Assembly: GCA_031213475.1 (NCBI GenBank)
Contig: JARUPZ010000013.1
Span: 9,836,794 to 9,900,793, forward strand
DNA from: Nereocystis luetkeana
Lineage: Eukaryota; Sar; Phaeophyceae; Laminariales; Laminariaceae
DNA: 64,000 bases
Direction of reading: 5' to 3'
The translations under genes were made by a program, and so were the position numbers. Positions 22,143 through 34,330 of the stretch are shown here, in pieces (within the stretch, counting starts at the first letter, position 1; each line of letters opens with the position of its first letter). Under the pieces are notes generated by a model. The model did not search any database, was not told the origin of the DNA, and was given only the letters and a program-made list of their open reading frames with translations.

Positions 22143-25100
22143 GTGAGAGACGTGGGCATGGCCTTGCCTTGGTTTCGGGGGGGGGTGAGGCTGGGATGCT
22201 TCGGTTCAGCTGTTTGCACTCTGCCTTGGATGTTCGTTTTCTCGCCATATTGGCGTAGCTGTACGTACGTAACATGTACTTGTACATGCCAGATGGCGGA
22301 GGCAGATTTAAAGGCTCGCACCTCCAGAAACCTTTTGCACTCGTACCACGTACCAGGTATATTACAGTACTCGTAAGATGATCTTACGTACGACAGCAGT
22401 GACTACTTGAAATCGTCGGCAATGATCTGTAACGGTAGTCATCTTACGCACCGTTATTCACATGGACTCAGCGATCAACAAACAGCGATACATCTTACAG
22501 CTCTGCAAAGACGATGCTACACCACTTCGCTTACGACGTACACCAATGATGTTGTTGCTGGGTTGTTCTCGCATTCGTTCATCGTCGCAGTCAATGCAGC
22601 AATCCATCTTGACAGGACAGGTACGTGTATGCGCATATCAAAGACTCGTGCGTGGTGCCGCTTCCTTGCCTGGGACGTCGCCAGACTTTTTCCGGGCCTG
22701 TACTGCAGTAATCTATTAATGGACCGCCATCACTGTATACGGCATAAGGAGTCTCGGGTGGGTCGGGAAACGATAGAAAACAAAAATCAGTCGGAGGCAT
22801 GAATATTGCACAAGGGTGACATCCAGTCCCTCGAAAAAATGTCTAGAGGAGGTCAAGTCTCGCCGCCAATGTCAAAAGGTCTATTTTCTTCGTGCAATAC
22901 GGTATCCCCCCCCCCCCTCCCGCTCCCCTGCACAACAACGCCATCCGTCCCACAGACCCAAGACTCTACTTCATTTCTGCACAACCGGTACACCCCTCTC
23001 CCCTACACAACAACGCCTTAATCCCTCAGAGCGGAAGCTCTACACTGCAGGACAGGAAGCGTCTTCCCCGCCTTTCGCCTCTCTGCAGGGCCTCCGCTGT
23101 TGCGGCGCTCTGTAGGACAGGTAGCATCTTCCCCGCCTTTCGCCTCCCTGCGGGACCTCCGCTGTTGCGGCGCTTTCGGTAGAGCATCGCGAAGGGAGTG
23201 GCTGCCACCCTCGGTGGGACGGCCGCTGTCTACTTGTATATAATACCTATTACGGGGGACCACATTAAATAGAACTTATGGTACATACAAAAAACTACCA
23301 ATATATATATTTCGCTATTTTTACTATCAAAATTTGGTCCTATTTACCACGGTCCCCCGTAGTAGCGCGCTTGGCCCAAGGAGAAAGTGCTGACTTCCGT
23401 AATTTCCGTTACTGGTATACTATCACACCAGGGTGATAATATAACACACCCCCTCGGTTGAATGCCACTTGAGACTATTGTTGACTTTTTGTCGATAACG
23501 AGGAGAGTGCAAACGCGGAGCGATCGATGCGTCTTAACCCATTTAGCACCGTACTCCCATATGTGGGGACAACGCACTCTAATTATAAGTAGTTTGTCCC
23601 CAAAACGGGACTCGGGTCCTAAGAGGGTTAAATGATGGAAATATTTTGACGAGTTATTTCCATGACACCACCATTATCGTTCCCCCTGCACAGCGGTTAC
23701 GTATATACCAGGGTATGTATGTATATATATATATATATATATATATTTATTTTTTTCCTCATCCCATTCATTATCTTCGCACATATTCTTCTCTCTCTCC
23801 TTCCAACTCGTAACTCAGATCCGGGGTCACATAGCAGGCTCTTCTCCTCCCTTCCCGCTACGGTACGTGCCTTCATTTTTATCGCGAGAAGATTTCAGCC
23901 TTTTCTTCCCTCGTCGACTCGCATCGAATTGTGCCTACCCACGCTGCAAGGCGCTCTCAACAATTGAATCCCTTTTTTTTATTTTTGCAAATAAAGTCAA
24001 TGTCCGACCCTCCTGGGGCTCGAACCCAGGACTCAAACAAGTAGAATTCGAGGTTGACCACTTGAACCACCGGGGCGACCGTATATACCAGGGTATGTAT
24101 GTATATATATACCAGGTATATATATATAACCCCGCGCACTACGTTTGCACTCGCTACGGGGCTGCCTCGTTTCGAAACAGAGCCCACCTACAATACAAAC
24201 CCTTACCCTTACGCAGCTATGGCGGCGGGCGCCCGCCCGGCCGCCCTTTGAACCCTAGCTGGAGGAGGGGGTCTTTGCGCTACACCAAAGCGGGAGTGAG
24301 AAGTGGCCGAAGATTGTCGGCTCAGACGGCTCGAGCTCAGCCTTCTGAGCCGGTACTCTTGGCTGGATTCATGACCCTGGCCCACCTCTCAGCCTCGCTT
24401 TAGTGCAAGGTGACGATCCCCTCGCCCCATTAGGGTTCCCACCGGGCGGGCGTCCGCCGCCACAGCGGCGTTGAACACCATGGTTGGTAGGTACGCAGGC
24501 TCTTGTGTTCACCGATTCCTGTGTTTCTCTTGCTGCTGTATATTGGCTGCTGGCGATGGAAGCGGCACCACCTTGCTCTCTCTGTGCATACAGCCAGCAG
24601 GCTTTTTTCCCACCCCGGAGATGCACTCCTTACGTCTCCGGCTTTTGGTTCCAAGGTTTCAAGATTGTCACCTCTCGAAACTGCTGCACCACACCATATG
24701 CTCTTGTGAGACTGCCGTTCTCGTGCTCGCATTTTCTCGGAGACGTGAAAATCTAAACTGAATGCCGGCGAATATTACGTAGTCTAGATATACTGTGTTG
24801 ATGCGTAACAGACTGTCGTAGATCATCTCAAATCCATACCCCATACAAGGCGCTTCGCGCAGCGGGCGGTTCCGCACGCTACACTTGCTCACGAGGAAGA
24901 ATGGAACGGAACAGACGCTCCGAACCAACTGGTGCGAGCAGGCGGCTTGCAATTGCGAAGAGCGTTAAGCATGCTCCATCCAGGAAAACAACCCGGACGC
25001 CGCATGCGTGTACGGGCGTGCGTACAGACTATACTTACTTTGTTATTTTTTATATGTACGAGAGAGAAAGCACAGCGGGGCACAGCCCGAAAATAACGAT

Positions 25101-28100
25101 AAAAATGAACCTGAAAATTGAAAAAGAAAAAGAAAACCCCGTCCCCTCTGACGTATACGTTTCCCGCCTTTTTCGAACACTTCGGGCCGGTCAGAAAGAA
25201 AATACCGACTAGCAGAGCATCTCTCAGCCTTGTACGCTGCACGCCCCTGTCGCGATTACCTCGCCGCCCATTCGGTCCGAGTAAAATTCTCCTCCCTCTC
25301 CGCCCCAGTGAGCCCCATCGTGCGCCTCGCATGAAGCCCGGTGATCGTCGAGGCCCTCGTTCGCCAGCTCGACGATGTTGGTGCCCACACTGCTACTCCC
25401 TCGGTGAAACTCAGCTTGGTCGCAAAAATATGCGCCGCTTGAATCTTCTTTTGCAACCATAAACGACCCTTATTGGTGGACTCGTACCAGGTACATATTA
25501 TCTTTCACCCGACATGGGCAGGCCAGACAGAGCCCATTCATACTTCCCTCGTGTCTCGATGCACACGCGACGCCTAGCCACGGAAACGGCGACCGCGCTC
25601 CTTCCAACCCCCCCTCTACCCGCCAGCGTCCGCTGACACCCGCGAAGGCACCGCGCTCGCCCGCGGTGCCGTGCTCTGGGTACACGCACGCACGCACAAA
25701 AAAAAAAAAAAGGCTCTCGCCGGCAAGCAATAAAAGGAGGCGGTGTTCAAGTGCTAGGAGCACTGGGATGCCAGGGATGTACTAAGCGAGCACGCTCAAG
25801 AGAAAGATATCTATACTTTTAAGTGTATTACCAAAAGATATATGACCAGGTACTTACTTGGAAGTACCTGGTACTCAAGTACGTATGATATGTTATTTGA
25901 CCAGGGACATAGAGGGCAAACACCCTCCCCCTCTCAAGTAGTAAATGCCCATGCCTTACAAAAACGTGCCCAAAAAAATTAAGTGCGCTGGATCGAAGTA
26001 TCAGTATCTAGTAGTATGGCGCACAGCTTGCAAGTATGAGTTTTGACGAAATCCCCCGTCTCACGGCACGTGGATTTATGTGTGCTCCGACCGTCGCTGC
26101 TTCTGCAGGGATACGCGTACGTGGAGTTCACATCGCCCGAGGTTGCGGGTATCGTTGCGGAGACAATGAACGGGTACTACCTGTTCGACAAGCAGCTCGT
26201 GTGCAGGGTGCTGCGGTTCGAGGAAGTGCACCCGAATCTCTTCGATGGCGCCGGGGTAAAGTTCCGAAAGGTCAACTGGCACGGGCTCTACCGTGAGAAG
26301 TACAACGCGGACAGGTGAGCGGAGGCGTTTTTTCCCCCCCGGCTTTACGCCCTGCTTTGGCGACGAAATGTTTGCAAAAGCACTTGGTAATGACCAAATC
26401 CTTGAAGTTGGCCTGTGTTGCAACTGATTCGTCTTAATCTCTTACAACCCTGCACTTCGTAGCCCTAAAACGCTTACGCAATTGTGGTCCAGCTTCGACA
26501 GAGTGGTTTGAGATGGTACGGCTTGCTTGTTAACCCTACATAACTGTGACCCTGTGCGTGGCCGCGTACTATGTATATGACCTGGCGCGGGTTTGCCTAA
26601 ATTGTTGGAACTTGCTTTGGTGCTTGACCCCCCTGGGCCTTAAGGGCTGCCCTCCTGTTGTGGGGCCAAAGTACATGGAACTAGAGTTATGTTTAGTTTC
26701 TGTATGTACCTGCGCAGAAATAAAAGGGTTACTGTTAATATTATCACCACTCTGACGGAAATAGGAGAACCCTTGGGTGCTCCTATGTACGTGTAAACGC
26801 TCCTTACCTTTCCTCCCTGAGTGGAATAGCCCTAATTCTGTAATATTAATAGTCGTAAACGTGACCCCAAAGTGTTTGCACCTTGAACCAACTTCGGAAG
26901 TGATTGAAATGTGCTTGCTTGACGCGCAACAATATAATTGGTGCCCTTGAATCTCGACCGACGGCCTGGGAAAATTCTTGGGAAAGCTCTCAGAATGAGC
27001 CTGTTTGTCGGGAGCTTGTGTGTACTGTCAACCGTTTAGGCGAAGCCGCGCCAATTCAAAAATATTACTGCTGCCGGGGCTGGCGACACGAATTTGTACC
27101 ACGAGGCCTGATGACATCACACCGTATACTCTCGGGTTTCAACGTTGTTGGGAGGCACAATATCCATCGACGGATAGCAGCAAAGACATTTTCTGAGCGT
27201 CGTTGCTAACGCACACCCTCCAGCGATTTTGGTGGACAGGATATCTGCAGTTCGTTTTGGGAGGTTCATTTCATGTTTGTTCGGGGTTCTGTCTGCGAAC
27301 GTTTTTTGTTCACATTTTTGAGCCATTGTCCATATTCGAAAGAAACGCCGTACTCCGGTTCTGAGTCTATCGCTATGTACTATATGTAGCGCCCGCTTGC
27401 CGGGTCCCGTTCGTCAGCATGCCCGCTTCAAGCGCAGCCAAAACTGAAAAAAACAAAAACGGGATTGGGGCGGATCTCGCCCAGCTCATGTTAGACTTCG
27501 ATGGTATGCTGATGGCAACTCAATCGAAGACGCGAAGTGACAGCTTTCAGATCGATCAAACCTCGACCCGAGAAACATTTGACCGCGCTACTTGCCCCGT
27601 CACTTTTCACAAGAACGTATTATATACCTGATGAAGAAACCAGCTGAGCCTCCCTACCGACAAGGAAACCCCGTTAGTCGGGTGTCCATTCGTAGTTGGC
27701 ACCGCCACAACTATCAAGTGCAAGCCCTACGTAGCCAACCATTGTCTAGTCGGTGACTTGAGAGTTCGCCAGCGCTAAGCCACGATACGAAGCACAGCCC
27801 TAGCAGTAACACAGCACTCCCTTCGGCTGACGCGCGCCGCCGTCCCCCGTTGTCCCGCAGGACTCCGGCCAAGAACGAGCGGTACGTGGCCAAGCTTTTG
27901 GGAAAGGACAAGGCCAAGCGCGCAAAACTGGCCGCGCTCGGGATCGAGTACGACTTTCCCGGGTTCGTGGCGACCCTAAACGACAGGGACGTCGAGGCGG
28001 GGCCGTTCAAGGGGAAGAAGAAGCGGAAGAGCGAGGGCGATGGCGAGGAGGAGGAGGTGAGACGGTGGCAATGCGTGCCTCGAGGTTGGTTGCGGCTGTA

Positions 28101-29542
28101 CTCTTGTGTGTGTGTGTGTGCGTGCGTGCGTGGGTAGGTGGGGGGTAGCGTAGTTGGTGGTATTTCACGTCGGATTGGGTTTTAACCCTTTTACTCCACT
28201 GCTAAAAAAAAAAAAAAACAACAATCCTCGACTTGACTGTCGAAAAAATCAATCCTCCGCTTGACTATCGCAGGAGAAGGGATCAACTAGTGAGCATTTT
28301 CGAAGGTCGTTACTGGTGGCCGGTGCTGCCTGGCAGCATACCCCTTTCGGGACTCCTAGATAGGGACAACAAAATGACAACTAGTGTGAACAATCGTCTA
28401 CAAAAAAACCGCGAGGGCCCATAGCAAGGGCGGAGTCATGTTGTGCCTGTGCGGGACGACTACATGCATTGTAACTCGGACGGGCACCAATTTATATCAC
28501 CCCTCGATCACGCAGTGGCTGTCGGTGTAATGGTCCCTTTTTTACGGTCAAGATCCCCCTCGACAAAAAAGGAAGATGGATGACCGAAAAAACGTGGAGA
28601 AAGAGAGAAAGGGCGTCGTCGGTCACACGGAGTTGGCCTGAGCGTACACGCCGCTCAAGGACTTGCTTGGTCACGTGGCGATGTGTTATGTCTCGGTGGC
28701 ATTAAGTCGGGGTCAGTGCATGAACGTTAACGATCTACTACTTTTTATAGTCCTGGGAGTATGATGTGCAGAGCTTGTTTTCCCAAGAGCAATTGATGCA
28801 GTTCGCTGATCGTCGTAACCGTGCCCCCTCACGCTCTCTGCTCTTCCACCAGGACTCAGCGCCGGCCAGCAAGCGAAGGAGCGCAAGCGCGGACGCGGAC
28901 GCATCTGTCCCGGCCGCCCAACCTGGCACGACCGCCCCCCCCTCCGCCTCAAAGAAACCCAAGACCAGGGGACAGGACGCCAGCGCTATTGGTAGTAAGG
29001 TGGCGGCTGGAAAGGGTGATGACAGCAATTCCCCGGCCAAAGCGAAGTCGAAGTCCGCGTCGAAAGCGAAATCTCCCGGAGAGGGGAACCTCCCCCCCAG
29101 CGCGAAAAAAGCGAAGCCTTCGAAGGTGGTTGAGAGCCCGTTAGCGCCGCCCGCCACCGCTGGGGTTTCTTCGGGCAAGAAACGTGGCGCGAAAACGCCT
29201 CCCCACAAAAAGAAGAAACCCTCGACAGGGAAGGAGGGGGGCGGGGAGGAGGAGCAAGGCGCAGCTGGTGACATCGCGACCCCTCTTCGAGCTGCCGAGG
29301 TTGTAGTCAAGGGGGGCAAGGGCAACGGGTCCGCGAGTAAAAAGAGCCCCAAGACTCCCGCTACCGGTGGTGCTATTAATAGTAGTGGAGGCGTTGTTTC
29401 TGAGGGGGGTAACGTAAAGTCTCCCAAGAGCGGGGCTAGGAAGAGGTCGAGCCAACAGGCGCAGGAGGAGGAGGCGGGGGCGGAGGAGGGGGAAGGGGAG
29501 GGGAGCGCAAAGGGGAGGAGGTCAAAGCGTGCGAGAAAGTGA
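21783..29542 (+). CDS. NIFK: RRM nucleolar protein, NIFK/Nop15 family (four exons, complete)
   Basis: Exons 21783-22142, 26109-26314, 27861-28056 and 28853-29542 give 483 residues with all phases consistent. One RRM spans residues about 79-160: RNP2 is VYVGHI (81-86) and RNP1 is KGYAYVEF (120-127), split exactly by intron 1. Family signatures follow: the EVHPNLFDG block after the RRM, and GIEYDFP (216-222) after a basic helix, as in NIFK and yeast Nop15. These act in nucleolar pre-60S ribosome assembly; human NIFK also binds the Ki-67 FHA domain, for which nothing is visible here. The last 230 residues are Lys/Ser/Ala-rich and disordered with many KKxK runs, much longer than usual and fitting nucleolar retention. 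The start is the first ATG in frame; the open frame extends upstream without another ATG. It is divergent from the importin gene and convergent with PDZ-Tubby. Confidence 0.93.
23045..23182. repeat. 67-bp tandem repeat, two units
   Basis: GGACAGGAAGCGTCTTCCCC and GGACAGGTAGCATCTTCCCC, each ending CCTCCGCTGTTGCGGCGCT. Confidence 0.9.
23249..23364. mobile_element. MITE-A copy
   Basis: TATTACGGGGGACCACATT to ACGGTCCCCCGTAGTAG, in NIFK intron 1. Confidence 0.88.
23533..23631. mobile_element. MITE-B copy
   Basis: TTAACCCATTTAGCACCGTA to CCTAAGAGGGTTAA, with TTAA at both ends. Confidence 0.87.
23731..24080 (-). mobile_element. tRNA-derived SINE with a 30-bp target duplication
   Basis: Nearly identical to the 20.4 kb copy. 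The 30 bases at 23701-23730 are repeated exactly at 24081-24110 (GTATATACCAGGGTATGTAT...), a target duplication typical of LINE-driven retrotransposition. Confidence 0.92.
24219..24478. mobile_element. GC-rich inverted-repeat element
   Basis: The left end CTATGGCGGCGGGCGCCCGC and the right end, inverted, GTGGCGGCGGACGCCCGC form 20+ bp terminal inverted repeats around about 210 bp. GGAACCCTA and GAACCCTAGC extend the symmetry. It lies in NIFK intron 1. Size and structure suggest a MITE of a third family; only one copy is seen. Confidence 0.55.
26109..26314 (+). CDS. NIFK: NIFK-like exon 2
   Basis: 206 nt. It encodes GYAYVEFTSPEVAGIVAETM (RNP1 and helix 2), LVCRVLRFEEVHPNLFDG and a GLYREKYNAD tail. 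The acceptor is GCTTCTGCAG and the donor ACAG|GTGAGC, ending in phase 2. The 70 bp just upstream match a dispersed repeat also present at 38.45-38.6 kb and, inverted, at about 51.34 kb. Confidence 0.93.
27861..28056 (+). CDS. NIFK: NIFK-like exon 3
   Basis: 196 nt. It encodes TPAKNERYVAKLL, a KDKAKRAKLAALGIEYDFP block diagnostic of the family, and a KKKRKSEGDGEEEE tail. The acceptor is TTGTCCCGCAG and the donor GAGGAG|GTGAGA. A TG/CG microsatellite follows the donor. Confidence 0.92.
28853..29542 (+). CDS. NIFK: NIFK-like exon 4 (terminal)
   Basis: 230 codons including TGA. It is entirely low-complexity and basic: repeated KxxK/SKKSPK patches, poly-acidic EEEAGAEEGEGEG near the end, final KGRRSKRARK. 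The acceptor is CTTCCACCAG. The exon contains one TATTAATAGT motif in frame (AINSS, near 29372), a motif that recurs in non-coding DNA across the window. Confidence 0.85.
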   Translation, partial: DSAPASKRRSASADADASVPAAQPGTTAPPSASKKPKTRGQDASAIGSKVAAGKGDDSNSPAKAKSKSASKAKSPGEGNLPPSAKKAKPSKVVESPLAPPATAGVSSGKKRGAKTPPHKKKKPSTGKEGGGEEEQGAAGDIATPLRAAEVVVKGGKGNGSASKKSPKTPATGGAINSSGGVVSEGGNVKSPKSGARKRSSQQAQEEEAGAEEGEGEGSAKGRRSKRARK

Positions 29543-30351
29543 CGGGGTGGAGCAGGGGGTAGGGGGGGGGAGCTGGGGTAGTTCGCTTGTCGATTGGTAA
29601 CGCCTTAAGTGTGGAATGGAAACACCTGTGCTGCGGACTGGTGGCTGTTCCGCAGCGCACCCGGCACACCCCGGGGATTACTTGGGAAACGAGTAACGCT
29701 CAATCAAGTGATGAAACCCCCTGTCCTGTGAAATGATATGTGCTGTGCAAATCACATGCCGTCAAGTGTGGAATTGAAATGCTTGCCCTAAGGAAATACA
29801 TTCGTCGTGAAGGCCACACTCATTCGGTCGGTTCAGCACGAGTAACGCCCGCGTGTTGGGTGAAAACCCCTGTCCGGCGGGTTAATATTTTTTGTTGAGC
29901 GGGCCACACGTACGGCTATACAATATAGGGTTGGTTTGGACACGAGTACTCGCAAGGCTGAAGAGCGGTATCGAAACCCCTGTCCTGTCGGGTCATACTC
30001 GTGACGCAGGGTACACGAAGGCGTCAAATGCCTGATTTTACCGCAACTTTGCGTTTCTCTCGTTGGGGTCCGAGGTTTATGGACTAAACGTGTAATTATC
30101 CCCGTTTTTTCCGTCGTCTCGCAGTCGATTTGTGTGCGCGTGGCGGATGCTGCCATTGGCGTGTTCTGGCAGTGTTTTGTTCTTGTTGAGAGACTGCGCC
30201 CAAAGGGGTATTTGTCCCCTCCCAATTTCTTCCCGCTGCAAACCCGACCCAACCACGTATCCCCGTTATTCCCGAGGGCTTGGTCCACGAAACTTGAGTT
30301 TGCAGTCGAATAAATCGGAAGCTCTATATATACTGCGCACCGCTATGGACG

Positions 30352-30655
30352 AAAATATAAGAACGCTAAAAACACTAAATATAAGAACGCTAAAAACACT
30401 AAATATAAGAACGCTAAAAACACTAAATATAAGAACGCTAAAAACACTAAATATAAGAACGCTAAAAACACTAAATATAACAACGCTAAAAACACTAAAT
30501 ATAACAACGCTAAAAACACTAAATACAAGAACGCTAAAAACACTAAATACAAGAACGCTAAAAACACTAGATATAAGAACGCTAAAAACACTAGATATAA
30601 GAACGCTAAAAACACTATATACAAGAACGCTAAAAACACGAAATATAAGACCAAA
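30352..30655. repeat. 24-bp satellite AACGCTAAAAACACTAAATATAAG
   Basis: About 12.5 units with single-base variants grouped in neighbours (ATATAAG, ATATAAC, ATACAAG). Open on both strands (IRTLKTLN / FLYLVFLA) because the unit is a multiple of three without stops. Intergenic between NIFK and PDZ-Tubby. Confidence 0.95.
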
Positions 30656-32224
30656 TGCTGCTTACATTTCAGTCCACCGTCGTACGCGACGCCGAAAATA
30701 TGTTCACCCTGCGGAAGGTGCGAAGCGATGCAGCAACTGCTACTGCTGTCGTCGTCGTATTGTAACGAGTGTTGGATATCGGAATCGAGTTCGATAGGTT
30801 ACCGATGAACAGAAAAACAAATCGATACGTACGATCTCGAAACTTGAGACATCGAAGCTTTCCTTCAGCCCAATCTGCTCAAAATCACAGAGATGCCAGG
30901 GGCTGGAGGGCGAAACAGATTTGATGCGATATTTCTATATCTGACATAGATGGCCGGGGGTGGGGAGAGGGACCCCTTGCTGCTTCCTCAGAGTACGTAC
31001 ATGTTTTTTTTTTGTCGACGCTGCTATATCGGCACGCTCTCTCTAACACCCACCTGCAACAGGCTTGTTCTAGGCTTTAGTCCGGAAACAACCACGAACG
31101 TAAAAACACACACATCATAAGTTAATGAGTCGCTGCCCGATCTGCCGGCCACGGGCCACAAATAAGGCTTGGCCCTACAATAAACAAAAAAAAAAAACGA
31201 TTGCATGGGCAAACCCCCCCCCGTGTTATTTCCTCCCCTCTCCTTTCCCTCTCCAATTTTTTCAGCATCAAACACGAAAATAACGGCATGTCGGATGTAT
31301 GGTCTAACTCGATCTACACACCACACGCCCAAGCAATGGTCTGGGCGGGGTTCGGGGTCCACCTGTGTCTCACCACCAATCGTACCCAGTACGAATTCGG
31401 TCCGGGGTTCGCCTGTCCAACCACCATAGTACCCATTGTACGAAGTTACTGACCACAGCAGTACATCTACCTGCTGCTGCTGCTGTCTGGGCCCCTTCCT
31501 GCTTGCAGTCTGCGTGTAGCGTCGTATATTTTGTATGTATATGAATACATTCGTGGTAGTCAAAGGTGCTGGGAGATGGGGATTGGTCTCCTAATCGCGG
31601 ACCGCCCCTGCAGTAAAATCAGTACAATAAGGCCAAGATAGCCTTCGACGCGGCCAAACACACCGGGAGTATCCCGTGTACCGCGTTTGGTCGATAAAGT
31701 AAGATACGTTTCATATTCATTTCAAGAGCTCGAACAGGGACTATTTTCACGCCCAGATGGGTAGCACGTGTTCTCGTCGTACGCTCTCCGCCAGCATGGC
31801 AGCGTCTACTACGGCGCCCGACACTGACTCCGAGAGCGGCACAAAACCTAAACCGCAGCAACTCCGCGGCTGCGTCCAACACGGCCCTTTTCGCAGCAGG
31901 CAGTCTACACCGCGCTCTGTCCAAACACGACCAGCAACAACCGACCCGCAAAGGTCCACCCGTCCACATGAAAAAGAAAAAACACACACACCCCACCCCC
32001 CCCCCCATCCACCACACCACTACAGAACAAAAAAAAAAAAGCGTGCGAGAAGCTGCGGCTGCTGCTATTATTACTGTTGTGTGCAAACCGTGCTAAAAAT
32101 GATTCTAGCCAGCGCATCTCTTTTGATGCCGACAGTAGTACCCGTCGTTGTGCGGTGCAATTCCTTTATAAAGCCCTCGCCCGGACACCCGGAAAAGCGC
32201 ACCAAACAACGAAACGTTCCACAA

Positions 32225-33020
32225 AAATCGCACAGATCACGATCTAGATCATCTACTGTAGACGGATAATCTAGATCCCAGGCTGCCGTCATGAGATGCT
32301 CCGCAGTATCTGCAGATCCCAACCAGGAAACCCATCCTAAAATCATGCAGACTGAAAAAATACGGCTCTTGCGCGGCAACATGAGCAAGGTCATCATAGA
32401 GATCAGAAACATACATCTGCCCGGGAAGATCTACAGGATGAAGTGGGGATCGATTGTATCTGTCTGAGCCGTGAAACCTTTGCAGCAAAACCGTCTACTA
32501 GGAGAAGCGCGTACAGCAGCTATACGGGTACCGTAGTAGTCTCTCTGTAGTGCCGGCATCATATGCCAGAGCCAACAACACCGGGTACTATATGTAGCGG
32601 CAACCGGGCATTTTTCCTCACACTACAATACCACACTGGTGAATCCCGCCTGTGCCAAGCGATTCTACAGGCACTGCTGTTATATCTCCCTAGGTTCACC
32701 ATGTTGCATTCCGGAAACATGCCCCCTATCCCCTACTCCAGGAACCCGGCCTGTCATATGTGGCCGATGCCGTAGTTGACATCCGTTCTCGATCATTTGC
32801 AACCTCGGACAGATCAGCTAGAACATTCCCACCTGATGATCTAGATGTGTCAAGGCAGATATATCCCCGACCTTCCACATATGATCTAGCTCGTATCGCC
32901 AGGTGGGACTCGTACAATCTGCGTGATTTAGCAAATGTCTCCTGGGTTGAGCCTGTCCTGCACAACCTCTCACAACGGCAGGAGAGGAACTACAGGATCT
33001 AGATCATGATCTGACCGAGG
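32225..33020. repeat. Two GATC-rich repeat copies in the convergent intergenic region
   Basis: CACAGATCACGATCTAGATC near 32230 (inverted orientation) and CCTCGGACAGATCAGCTAG to AGGATCTAGATCATGATCTG at 32810-33010. Confidence 0.6.
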
Positions 33021-33296
33021 TCTGCAATTTCCCCCCTTTCAAGTCTCGACAGGGTTGAACAAAATACCGCCATCATGGGCGTGAGTGAAACAGCGTATAA
33101 TATATATATGCTGTGTTTTGCGCAGCTACTGCATGTGTTCCTTCCATCATTGTCGACGCAATTTCTACTACTGCATACATACACGCCCCCACCCCCCACC
33201 CCTTCCCCCTGTACCCATTCCTGTCTCTGGAAGTCGCCACACCGGAAAATAACTCAACTAAATCGAAGCTGATATCCATCAAATCCGCCTAACAAG

Positions 33297-33475
33297 CGCT
33301 TTTTGGTAGGATGCAGCTCACGACTGAGGGTAATTGCCCAACACCTCGCGGCGCTTCGCGCGAGCAAAGTCTACCTGGTTGGTGAAAACTCAACCCGGCA
33401 CTGTAGGGATACGAGAGTCTACGGTCAAACGACTACGGCCATGCATCACATGAGGACACCCCCGCCCCCCCCTTC
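33297..33475. mobile_element. Diverged partial copy of the poly(C)-ended repeat
   Basis: TAGGATGCAGCTCACGACTG, CGGCGCTTCGCGC, GGTTGGTGAAAACTCAACCC and ACGACTACGGCCATGCATCA, then a C-rich end. Confidence 0.7.
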
Positions 33476-34079
33476 CCCCACCGTGCACGAGACGGGGATA
33501 CAACTTGACCTAGCTTCGGCCAAAAGGTTGAAATATACCTGGTACGTGACGGGAAAAAACCCAACCCAGACCACGACACCGCCTGGGAATTTTCTCGGAT
33601 TGACGCTGTACCAAGAAGTTGACGTGCACCTACCAACCAGTATGTCGAAGTTGTGGCAAATTGTAAACACTACCAGGAATTGCCTCCTCGGAACTGGCCG
33701 AATAGTCGAAGAACGTTTGCTGAGATTAAAAAAAACATCGCGTAGAATCTGAGGCAACCATAATCGCTCGTAAATCGCGAGAATGGTGGGTGGCGATGCC
33801 CCTCATCGTAGATATCGGAGATTGTGAGATGCGACTCTTGATCGCGCGGCGCACGGCAATGCTCCTCTCAAAAACGAAACAAAACATACAAACACAGGCG
33901 AAGGCGCAAGCAATGGGCGCCCTCGACAAAAAAGAAACGGTCCCCAAACCCACCCCCTCCCTCCCTCCCTAACGCAAAATGAAGAATAAAAAAGCAAGCG
34001 CAGGTAACTCAAGCAGTTGCCTTCTTCGTACAAGCAACACGAATCCACGCCGCGAGAGAGATGGATAAATAGGAAGGAC

Positions 34080-34330
34080 AGCGCTAAGTGCCAACCCCGG
34101 CAACACCCAATGGTAATCCCGACAACAGCCAACAGCAATATCGATAACGACCACTCGCAATCACGACAACGACCATCGGTAGTCCCGACAACAACCATTG
34201 GCAATCCCGATAACGACCACTGGCTATCCCGGCAACGTTCGTCGAGGCAATTCCGATAACGGCCAGCGGTAATTTTTACGACATTGGAAGTTAATCGCGA
34301 AAACGCCCAGTGATAATCTCGACAGCATGC
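34080..34330. repeat. About 30-bp minisatellite CCCGACAACGACCATTGGCAAT
   Basis: Eight to nine degenerate units of (AT)CCCGACAACRRCCA.. beyond the 3' end of the PDZ-Tubby gene. Confidence 0.8.

Noticed and set aside
25224..25460. Minus-strand frame of 78 residues (GTNIVELANEGLDDHRASCEAHD) that looks protein-like
   Set aside because: No family recognised, lies in NIFK intron 1 on the opposite strand; at most a decayed gene fragment, not supportable.
30132..30797. 221-residue plus-strand frame with IRTLKTLN repeats
   Set aside because: 24-bp satellite with no stops; equally open on the opposite strand.
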